Shown: positions 26,101-38,098 of the stretch, in pieces
How the letters are laid out: every line of letters begins with the position of its first letter
Position numbering within the stretch: position 1 is the first letter of the stretch
Source: Dendrolimus kikuchii
Taxonomy: Eukaryota; Arthropoda; Insecta; Lepidoptera; Lasiocampidae
Assembly (NCBI GenBank): GCA_019925095.2
Contig: CM034411.1
Coordinates: 11,232,001 to 11,296,000, forward strand
Length of the DNA stretch: 64,000 bases
Reading direction: 5' to 3'
Position numbers and translations under genes: made by a program
Notes under the pieces: generated by a model
Seen by the model: only the letters and a program-made list of their open reading frames with translations
What the model was told of the DNA's origin: nothing
Database searches by the model: none

Positions 26101-29100
26101 CGAGAGCCACCTTCGACCTTCATCCCAGAACTCGAATTACAGCTTCAACGACGTCATATCAGCAAGTCATCAGTTGGAAGACGTCAGGTCAGCGAGTCGT
26201 CAGTTGACTGACGTCACTGACAGTCAAATGAGTGACACTCTGTCCGGAAAACATCAGATGAGTGAAAGTCTGTCCGCAAGTCGTCAGACGGCTGAAACCA
26301 GACCTGTCAGTCGTCAGACAAGTGATGTGACTGACAGTCAAATGAGTGATATCAATTCGGACAGTTATCAGATTAATTCGATCTCGAGTGAGCGTCGACA
26401 GTTGATTGATATCACGAGTAATAGACATCAGATTACCACCCCATCAGTTGGACGTCAGATTGACGTCATATCCGCGACTGTCCAAACTGCTGATGTTACA
26501 CCAGTCAGATGTTTGAGTGACGTCGCGTCGGTCCAACATTTGAGTGATGTCACGCTTGTCAGTCATGTGAGTGACGTCGCACCCGTCAGACATTTGAGTG
26601 ACGTCGCACCCATCAGACATTTGAGTGACGTGGCACCCGTCAGACATCATTTGAGTGACGTCGCACCCGTCAGACATTTGAGTGACATTCCATCTGTCAA
26701 ACATTTGAGCGATATTACACCCGTTAGAAGTCTAAGTGACGTTACCCCCGTCAGACATTTGAGTGACATTCCATCTGTCAAACATTTGAGCGATATTACA
26801 CCCGTAAGAAGTCTAAGTGACGTTACCCCCGTCAGACATTTGAGTGACGTCACACCCGTCAGACAATTGGATGACGTCACACTCGGCAGACGCCAGATTA
26901 CAGTAATTCCTGAGCAGTACCAAAAAGAAGAGGATAAGTTCAACGAAAGCTATGAGCAAGAGAGCTATGAGATGTACGAGCAGATGGCCATGGCGTACCA
27001 AAGCGACGTTGCGAGTCAGGTGAGAGTGCCATGAAACGATTAACTCAGTGGTAACCATTTCATGCGTGTGCATGAATAATATAATGGAATATCCATTCTA
27101 TTAAAGCAATACACACACCGGCACAATTAGCAGAACAGAAAAAAACTGTGATTTACTTAATAAAGTGTTTGCGGGAAAGAAGAACAAATCAGTGCAGGAA
27201 ATACCTGTAAACTTTTTATTTTTCCGAATGAGAGCTAAATATGAAAAACTATATAACCAGCCAATATTTTGGAAAAGATTGCATTATTTTTGAATTTTTG
27301 GGGTTTTTACGACTGTTCCGTTAATTTTGTCGGCTTATGTATTACGGTAATATATACAGGTAGTTAGACATGGACACGGTTATATTCGGGCGTATCTCCT
27401 GACCTGAGTCTTGTTGATAACAATGCATGTGCTTATCAATAACATTATAGTTATAATGAGGGATCTAACAGAAGTATTATAACCGAACGTGGTTGCGGGC
27501 AATGACATCCTCATGAGATTCATCCAGTGGAGAGGTTCCTTGTATGCGATTTACTGTAAAACACTAAGGTGTCCTCTGTCAGAGTCGAACGCGACTAACA
27601 TTATCAAACATCAACATTTCCTGCTTGCCTGTTTGGGAGTCTGCGGCAAGACATGACGTTTATATTTGCTTGTTTATGAAGCTAATCCTTCACTCCCCAC
27701 CGCGTTTCCGCCGCGGTGGATAAGCCAAAAACCGGGTTCCCTCGTCATAAAAAAATGGGATTCGAGAAGTTAGTAAGGCAATGTTCCTGAAGCTTTAGCA
27801 TAAGGTGAAGGAGCAATGCTATTAACATCCCAACATGGCGTATGCCGCACTCCCCTTCTGTCCTCAAATGGATTTCCCTTCATCAAAATAAAGGCCACTT
27901 GGTAATGAGGTGTGGTTGGGCGCAGGTGTCGTCGCCGCCGGGCGCGTGTTCGCAACGCATCGAGACGGTGGTGCGCGCGCGCAGCCGCGGCGAGATCAAG
28001 TGCGACTGGCGCGCCGGTGACGACACCGTATTGCACGCGCCGCACCGACCCTCGCGGTGGGGTGAGTAACTTTTTATTTCTTTTAGAGGTAGATTTTATT
28101 ACAGTTTTATTCTCAAAAATGTATCATTTACAGTATTAATAAGCGATCTGTATTTTAGATATCAATGTTATAATAGTACAACAGTAATAATTAGTGTAGT
28201 GTATTCTAAACTCAGAGCGAAAAACGGGCATTGACCTTTGAGAGCACTACAGGCGTAACAAACGTTTTCTCATGGGCTTGCTTTTAAAAACATGGAATGA
28301 TTTTTTTATTACATTCAGTCTATTTCGTCATAGCTAATGGCGCGAAATTTAGATTCTTCATATGATTCATATTTGCTGCAAACAATCATATAGGATCACA
28401 TATAACAGTGTCTTGAAAAAAAAAACATGTAGATTTTTTTATAGCTGGAGAGCAGACAAGGTGACGGCTCACTTGATGAAAAGTGGTCGCCGTCACCTTT
28501 ATTTTACAAAGTCTAGATCTAGTTAATTTTTCCACAGGAAAACCAAGTTATATGAGCTGGATGAAATTGCATCGTTTAGTGCCAACTGTTTTCTTTTCTA
28601 TTTCTACATTACATTCATCATAACATCAAAATACTCGTTAAAATCTGTTTCGTAATACTTGTCAACTTGAAGATTTGGTGTGTAGGGTGGGCAAAAAAAT
28701 AGTTACTTATTTTTCCCAATATTATCCAGGTTTGAAACCTGGGGAGGTGAATATAGTCCTGACCGGTCATGGCAGCGATCAGTTCGCGAATACGACCCCC
28801 GAGGATAATCGCGTCTACCAGATACAGAGTATAGCTAATAGGACCGACACATCCTCTAATACCGGGTGAGTATCAAGAGCATGGTGATTTAGGCACAGTC
28901 AAGGAATCCGTAGTGGCAACGAAAATCAATGGTTAGATCTGATTGAGGTGTAAACATTTGTGTCCCTTCGTATTGCTCTTTAATGAATGCATATATAATC
29001 ACTCGTAATATCATTTTGGAATCCTTGTTATCTAAATGCTATTAATATTAAGCCCATTTACGAGAAAGTTTTATGATATAGCATGTTCGATATGTATAAT

Positions 29101-32100
29101 CAGAAATCATTGTTGGTTATAAGCCGTCATTGTTGTCTTCAACAAATATCATTGTTATCAACACATCATTGTCTGCGACCACGATTTTTTAAAACTTCTA
29201 TATCTTCTTAAATAATTCTTCGATTCAAGTGCTTTGTTGATAACAATAATGAGCATCAATCAGTGAATATTGAGCCAAAAATTAATGATCTCGCATGAGT
29301 TTTCAAAATAACAAAAATTGCAAGAATAGCATTTTGATGAGAATTTCCCAAATGTTGTATATGCAATGTGAATTTTCCAAATGAGACTTTATTGCTATAT
29401 CCGAAACTGTAAAATATAATGAAAAGTACTCAAAGCAGTCTCGGGGTTGATTTTGATGAAAAAGAAAGTGCTATCATTAGATGTTTGAAAAATCAATTAC
29501 CCTGGCCAGGAATCTAATTGACTGTTTTGAAAAAAAACATAATTAAATATATTACACTAACCTACAGTGTAGCTTATAAGGATCTATTTCTATAAAGGAA
29601 TATCAAACAACATCAAGGGAAAGGCCTAGGATGGCATAGAGGTATGGTAAAAATGGGATAGCAGCAAGTGTAAAAAAAGTAAATCATAGAAGGATTATTA
29701 CGATGGCTGGCATGGCTGCACTACATTTTTTATCCCTTAACTACATCTATGGCGACCACACATCATTTTAGTTTTTCACTTCATCTAAAATTTTATCTTA
29801 AAAATGTCTTAGAGACAGACAAATTAGGGAATATTTTCTGTTTTTTTTTTTTATTTGGGATAAATAATTTTTGTCCCTGGGATTTAAAAATTCTAGCAAA
29901 GCATTAAAATGTATTTAATAATGGCGACGGTCTGGATGGCATGTTACTTCTGGCATAATAAACTCATCAAATTGGGGAAATGTCCAAAACTCAATCTGAA
30001 GACCCTGCCTACAAGCCACAATTAAAATTTTAGGGACTAAAACAGGATTTTTATCGTAAATTTTCATGTTTTATCTAGATACCTATCTTTCACGGTTCAA
30101 AAGATGTGAATGTCGAATCCTAGTACGCAAACGAATTGTCGGACACAGCTGGTTTAGAATAACCAAACTTGGATTTCAGGTACGATGAAGCCTATATGTC
30201 GATGTACGGTGCGTCAGATAGGCTTCAGTACGGCGATTGTTTCGCCACAGTAGAAACGCAGGACGAGCGGCCGAGCCCGAACACGAGCGAAGCGAAGCTC
30301 GAGCAACACTCGACGAGCACGCTCGATGCGAGGATCAGTCATGCGTTAAAGAATACAGGTGTGTTAATCGTTTCTAAAGACTAAAGGAGACGGGAACTTT
30401 TGGGTCAGTGAAATGTAAATAAGTTCAAATATGGTTTAAAAAAGCGTTATATTGTTCTATTAAAATATGGAAAACATCAGCGCTAAATTCTATCTGGTAG
30501 ACGAAAAATCTTAAAAATAAGGTCACAAATGAAAAATGTTATCGATCACCATAATTATTTTTTATTCTTTTTATTTTATTATAAAAACACTTACACCAGA
30601 CGAACAATCCATTCAAAATTACTAAATCCACTAAAATTATAAACAATATCAACATAATAAAAAGAAATCTGAATATCATTCTCATCTTTCTACGGTCTGG
30701 GCCTAAGAATGTATGAACGCTTATTCGTCTCCTTTAACACTTGACAATCAAACCAACTTATCTTACTATCTATTCATTAGTCTTACTATTGGCTAAAATT
30801 TTACGTAAACACCATAGAAATAATCACAACTAATTAATTGGACGGTTTGACATAACAGAGCCATGCTGGAATCGTGACCTTGATTACAGCTCTTAGGTAT
30901 GGCTCGATCTATGTGACACCACGCTAACACAGAATCTCGATTTCATATTGCACGCACTGAGTTTAAACTCCAATTAATATATATCTTTAATTTGAGATAA
31001 AATAAACGCGACAGCTGCTCGAGTTAAGAATGGGGCCCGGCAGGGGCGCGTTGGTTTATAAATCATCAAGCAAGGAGGGGTGCGGGACGGAAGGACCGAA
31101 CAGGCTTCCGCCACGCGTGGTGCGGAGGGAAACCTAAAAGTGGCGTGATGTTTCATTGCCGAATTAAGAAGTCTAACGAACTATCATACGATATTTCGCG
31201 AGTAATTTAAGAAATCGATATGCGCGTGTTGCCAGGCGCGCGTAGCTACGTAGTACCTACGTATGAATCACTACATGACAACGTGAAACGGTTAGCTTCG
31301 AGCTAGTCGTATTTTGTACTATGAGTGAGAGTTTCGACGGCCCACTTACTCCTCCCCTATCCCATACTTCCATTCCATTCCCCTATCGGATTCCTACCAT
31401 CCTATCCAGAAGACTGGCAACACGTTGCCTTCGCTCCTGATGTTGCAAGCGTCTATAGGCGATGGTAACCACTTTCCATTACGTGGGTCGTGTGCGTATT
31501 TTCTGGATTTGAAAAGATAGTAAGATATAGAAACTCGTGCCTAACGAGACAGTTACCATCGTACCTATTTTTTTTCTTATAATGGTTCTAACCTTTTCAG
31601 TTTAACTGATGGACTATTTCAAAAGAAAAAAGAAACTAATTTAAAATTTTAGTCACTTATAGAAGTCTAAGTTTCAAATGAAAATGTTACAATAGCTATA
31701 AGAAGATAAAATATTTTAATTTAATTAAGGGTTTCTCCCTTACGAAGTATAAACTGCCATAAAACAGGATATACTTTCTACCAACATGACTAGCAACCAA
31801 GTCTATTGACCTTTTCGTCGTTCGATCAGTGGTGACAAAACTTCTATTTGGAATTATGTTTAACTTCGAGTCTCGTGTGAATAGATATTATCTAGGTAAG
31901 CGTGCTCCATCTTCGACCGCATCATCGTCCGGTACTGGACGTGATCGTGGTCAAACGCAAACCTATCTATAGTAAAAAAAAAAACTAGGTACATACATAA
32001 ACACTGAAAGTTAATTTTATTATATAATTTATTTATATATCATAGTATACCACTGTTTGAATGTTCATTTTCTGTGAAGGTTTTAGATTCAGACAAATAG

Positions 32101-35100
32101 GGATCAATGAACTTTATTGCCAATCGTTTCAGTTCGAGCTATAGTGAAATTGTAAAAAATAAATAGCTTGTATCTTTTTATATTATACTAGAGTTTACCC
32201 CGCGGCTGCGCCGCGGGTCAACCTCTAGTGCGTATCTCTTGTTTAAAAAGCAAGTGGTACAGGTTACATTGTATTAAATTTGTATGTATTTGCCCCTGAA
32301 AGATTCACTTCATTTTATATCGCAAACTATACCACACCCGTCTATATATAAACTACATAAATGACAAAACTTGACAAAAATGACAAAATAGATAACATGG
32401 TCCAAGTGGACCCAGTGGACCCAGTGGACGAAATGGACAAAATCACAAAATTGTCCTAGTTTCCAGTATAAACTTTACATAAATCTATCCCAAAATGTAT
32501 CCCATTATCCGGGATAAAAAGTATCCCTTGGGCACTCTCGGTATTCAAATTATATATGTACCGAATTTCAGCCAAATCGGTCCAATAGTCTTTCCATAAA
32601 AGGATAACAAACAAAAAGACAAATATACTTTTATCCCGGAAACTATCCCATTTTCCGGGATAAAAAGTATCCTATGTTCATTCTCGGCATCGAAAATATA
32701 TATATATACTGAGTTTCAGCCAAATCGGTCCAGTAGTTTTTACGTGAAAACGGAACAGACAGACAGACAGAGTTACTTTCGCATTTATAATATTAATAGG
32801 GATTAATTTTGTTCCCAGTGTTGGGTGAAGTAGCCAAGCTCGATGAAAAGGAAATAGATAAAGATGGTCCCGATAAAGGAATATTAGTTACGTAAGTACT
32901 CTTGTGTAACGTAGCTATTACGTAAATCCTACATGAGTAGATAATTTGGTCGTACAATAAAGTATATTTCTATTTTATTCTCGATGGCATCATAAATCGT
33001 TTTTCTCACGCTTTTTCATATATTATTATTTTAGATTTTTAGATTATATTAAAATTGAAAGTTTTATGGCCGGTTCCTGTATCTTACTTATTATTCACTT
33101 GCTCTACCATCAGTTGAATTTTGACATCAGTTACATGGAGCTATGTCAAATTTTAAGGCAATATTAAACGAATCGTCGTTAAAATACAGGAACCGGCCAT
33201 TAATAAGTTTCAATTGTTGACTGAATTGATCTTTTTAGTAAAATATTGTGCGATTGTTGAAATCTTTATTGTGCCTCTTCAAGCTGCCTCGTAAACTCCC
33301 TCGTTTAGCGTCTCAAAGGTCTGCAATTGGATATTTAAATATTTTTTATGTAATAAATGGAAAGATCATAATAATATAAGTTTTGTAACAAACTATTTTT
33401 GTTTGATTTTTTTCGCTATAGTTTAAAATTTGTATGAAATCAAAAATTTATTTTACTTTTTATTTACGTCACTATGAAAACTCGCACGTTGTGCTACGAA
33501 GCTATGATGTGTTATATAATGAGTTCCAAAATTTATGTTTAATTAAGTGACATATCTTTTTAATTTTAGCGAAAAAAAATATAGTTTGTTATAAAAAAAT
33601 TATATAAAAAAAAATCAAATATCCAATTTATTTCAGGCTTCTTTCTGTCGTGCTTACTAATAAGCACGAATAAAATTTTAAAATTTGAATATTCATGAAT
33701 AATTGACATTAATGCATAAATCATTTAAATACGTAGAAATAGGTTTGTTAATGTACCCAATTGGCGCCTTTTGTCTTATTAGGAAATCATTGGCGATAAA
33801 TGACAGCGTACGTGGTGCGAAGCGAGTGAGCTTCGCCGACGGGTACAAGCCCGGCCAGGACTCTGATCTGGAGGAACCACCAAAGAAGGTATGTGCTCGT
33901 TAGGGTTGCCACCTTTTGTTTGAGGTAAATATAGTACTTTTGGGAAATTTCGGGGAAAAAGTACATATTGACATACCTCTGTTCTTATCAAACTTCTTGT
34001 CCATCCAAAGGTGGTCTGGAAGAAATCGCTAATAGCGATAAGACCGCCTATTGTATTGTAAAATTTTATTTCTATTAAATGTATCTTTTAAAACAAAGCA
34101 TATTCATCTATTCAATGAATTTTCGTTATTTATTTTATATTTTATTTATTTCATTATTGAATTTTTCATGTGTATTCATTACTACTTTTTGCTTTGGCCA
34201 ACAATTTCTTTTTATTTTCAAAATAATCATAAGAATCAGAACAAAAAGCATGCTATTTTAATTAGCGAAGAATATATAGTACATTTCGTATTGTATTATT
34301 TTTATATAAGGCTAAAATATAGTACGGTACTATATTGTTGCAAGCCGACACTAATCCTTTGCGGGTGTCTTATTAAACCTTTCAATTTGAGTGATCTATT
34401 GTTCGCGTTAATCTCTTTGTTCACGTCGCCGTAAGATGTCATAAAACCTTCTTTCCTCTGTTTGTAATTTATGCGAATTCTTGGGAGCCAGTAAGCTGAC
34501 CATTTAACGGTTTCAAGAACCAGTGGGCGGCATGTTGCTAGGAGGCCATGTCTAATTTACAAATGGATGAGAATCTTTCAGTCGGGAAATAGGCCAGTCG
34601 TGTTCTGATTGCGAACGAGGCGTTACCTAATGCACTTTCGGAGCGAGTATCTTATAACATATTTTGCTCTATGATTTGGTTTTGTTGTAATCGGCTATAC
34701 TTATAAGAATTGTGAATGATGTGCGTGTACTTTTAATAAACTTTCTGATAATTCCAACGGCATTTTTGAATTTACATCTTTCAAATCCCCTACAAATTCG
34801 TAGCATTATATTATAGAACGGTTGGGAACCCTAGTGTTCGTGTAGACGGATTTAAAAGGGGGTATATTACGGGAAAACTTGCCCTACCTTCCTCTTTAAT
34901 AGGTAAAGATTGATTACTTTAAATGATCGTGAGCGGTTTTTTTTGTAGTTTCGCGTTTGACCATTGCCTCGCCTGCCTTAGAGCGGAGATGCGAGACCGA
35001 CTCCGTGCGCAACTTGTCGCGTTTATATATCTGTACAGATAAAATAGCTACGAAACGTTTTTGCGTTTGTAGTAGTATTTTTATATTTACGGGACTTCTA

Positions 35101-38056
35101 AACTTTATTGAAATTTCGTATTAAAAATTATGTTTAATATTATTAGATTGATAGGCTCGCGAGGAAGAATAATGGCCTCGCTGTAAGATTTTTCATTGAG
35201 ACGGAAGAGCATTCCATCGCTCCTCCAAACTTTAGGGTCATTGTAACAACTATTCACAATCGTTGTTTACTAATTATATATATTTTATTTTATTTTATTT
35301 GGGGGGCTAACAGTTATCATTATTAATAACTAAAAATAAAATAGATTTAGAGAAGCTATTAATAAGCCTTCACAGATAACATTATATAATTAAAACTATA
35401 AATATTTAAAATAAAATAATACATATAATAAAAATAAAAATATATGAATATCTATTAAAAATAATATATAATATAATTTAAAAGTCACCTACCATAATGT
35501 CTTACTATAATTTGATACACGTAAAGGAACGTGTCAAGGTGTACAAAAAAGACGACTGAATGACGGTGGGCAGGCAAAAATCATTTTGGGCTGGCTCATA
35601 GATGAGACTGCGTATTTAACTGTTACATATTTTGAAAACTATTATTCTAATATCTTAGTTACTAAATACAAGCTAAACTCGTAAATCTAATATATAAAAT
35701 TCTCGTGTCACAGTTTTCGTTGCCATACTCCTCCGAAACGGCTTGACCGATTTTGATGAAATTTTTTGTGCTTATCCGGTATCTATGAGAATCGGCCAAC
35801 ATCTATTTTTCATCCCCCTAAATTTTAGGGGTAGTCCACCCCTAATTTTTTTATTTATTTTTTAGACAAAATTTTTAATTTCTATTTTTTTATGATACAA
35901 CATACAAAAATACATACAACCCTAAATTTTCACCCCTCTACGATCAACCCCTATTTTTTATTTGTTAATTATAAACTTTAATTTTTTGGCAAGATTTTTA
36001 ATCTTATTTTGTCATGACTTAGAATAAAAAAAAAAAATATTACTCTTTTAGATTCACAATTAGAACCGGTAGGTGGCGCTGAGATCGGGTTCTGGAATCC
36101 TCCTAACCACCGGGAGCGATTTTGGTGATTTTGTTTTTGTGTTTGAGTGGGTACCCGGATGGTTTAGATTCGCAATTAGAACCGGTACGTGGCGCTGGGA
36201 TCGGGTTCTACAATTTTATTTTTTAAAGGCAGGACGACGTCTGTCGGGGCCGCTAGTATTATTTATATTCTTGTTAAAATAAGTGCTTATTATTCCCATA
36301 CTGGGAATTTGGTTGGGAGTAAACTCCTCCCACTCTCTCCAGCATACTGCAAGGATTCTCAGGGGAGTGCGGTCCCTATTCTAAGACTAGCCAGGGAAAC
36401 TGATTTTTGTTTGGCAAGAACACACTTGTTACCCTCTTATTTTCTTTAAAATTTCATTTTTTATTCATATTTTGATCGCGTTTTATTTATTTGAAAATAA
36501 AACGTGACATCATCCCTAAGTTCGCCAGGTGGTAGGGCATTTGCCCGACTGGATGGCTACCACCCCTGGTCTAAAGCATGTCGCCATAACAACCTTGAGT
36601 TGTGTTCCGGCATTAGTGGCCAGGTTCCAGTCTCCCTTAAAAGAGCAGCAGCGCATTTGTAGCACCTTTGGTGTTGCAAATGTCCATAGGCGATGGTAAC
36701 CGCTTTCTTTCCATTAATTGGGCCGTCTGCCTGTCTGCTGAACTCCTGCAATAAAAATAAATAAATCTCTGATGTCTGTTGCAGAAGAGGAAGACGCGTC
36801 GCTTCGGGTGCGCGTGGCCGTGCCCGGCGACGCACGCGGACCACGTGCCGCTGTGGGACGCGCTGCCGCCGCCGCCGCCGCCGCCGGGCTCGCCGCCGCC
36901 CGCGCCCGCGCCCCCGCCCCTCCGCGCGCACCTGCCGCACCTCGTCGCCAGGCACCTGATGAAAGCGCCGCACGCGATGCCCCTCAACTTCGGTGAGTTT
37001 CAGCTTCAGCGCTTTTAGGCCGTGCTCGGTATATAAAAGTATCCTAGTTTATGTGTTTTGTTTTTTATTTTTTTTAATTGAGGTATTTTGATCCCATCCT
37101 CCCCTAACGTAGTCAGCGACCTTATTTTTCTTATATTATATGTGTGTGTATCTTAATATTTATTTACTTAATTGTATTATCATTACGCTTATTAACTATG
37201 TAAATTTAAATTTATCACATTTTAACACGCTTTTAAATTAGCTTCATACATATGTTTGTAACGGAATCTTTCAAGTTAAATTTGATCGACTTCCCGGTTT
37301 CTGATTGAGATGAAATTTTGCACGAATGTGTATATCGCGTGACAATGCGGTACCATGGGGCTGATCTGATGATGGAGTCGGAAGGTGGCCATAGGAACTC
37401 CTGTACTAAACAAGATAGACCCGTCGTGTTTGGGCTCGTTTTACTTGTCTTGGCTAGCACTCTGCTGCTACATGATATGCAGGATTTCAAAAGCTTGTTT
37501 TAAAAACCTTTTTAAAAAAGCTTATTTTTACATAATGTTCCATTTTACCATAAGAGTATATTTTTAATTCTTTTTTCAAAGTGTCCACGGAGAAGGGAAT
37601 TAAATCACTAAAAATGAAAAATAAATAATAGTTTAAAAAAAAACTAAAAAAATACGCTTTTATAGAAAATCCAACTAAAAAATAGAAAATAAATTTGAAT
37701 TAAAAATAGTGTAAGAAAAAATGATTTTATTGTAAAAAAAAGCGTGGGGTGCTTTTCAGGATATTATCAAAATAACCCTTCTATTCATATCTGTTCATAA
37801 AATATTTATAACTATTGATACCATGCACCCCACGCTTTTATATATATATGACATGAGTTATGAATGTCAAAGAAGCAAGTGAGGTGTGTAAGAATAAGCC
37901 TGAATGGCGCTCTGTCGCTCGTGCCTACCCCGCAAGGGAACTGGCGTGAAGTTATGTATGTATGTATGTATATATATATATGTATTTATTTATATGTATT
38001 TATATATATATGTGTGTATATATATATGTATTTATTTATATGTATTTATTTATATG

Positions 38057-38098
<42 letters not shown>

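Larger units (their letters stand above)
33889..36784 (+). other. Intron 17
   Basis: It contains a short LINE-tail fragment (34008-34055), a Helitron-like element (35686-36256) and a family B retroposon (36517-36764). The remainder is AT-rich with simple A/T tracts (about 35280-35480) and no gene. Confidence 0.55.

Noticed and set aside
26494..26890. CRISPR-like direct repeats
   Set aside because: The units are contiguous without spacers, in frame within an exon, and the genome is eukaryotic.
26189..27073. Minus-strand open frames in exon 12
   Set aside because: They mirror the in-frame 27-base coding repeat, which stays open on several frames because of its periodicity.
33901..34832. Element with AGGGTT...AACCCT ends in intron 17
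   Set aside because: The inverted match is under 10 bases and no target duplication is seen, so chance is likely.
36557..36996. Minus-strand frames rich in Arg/Gly over exon 18
   Set aside because: They read across a retroposon and the complement of the proline-rich exon 18. The plus-strand exon fits the gene model in frame.
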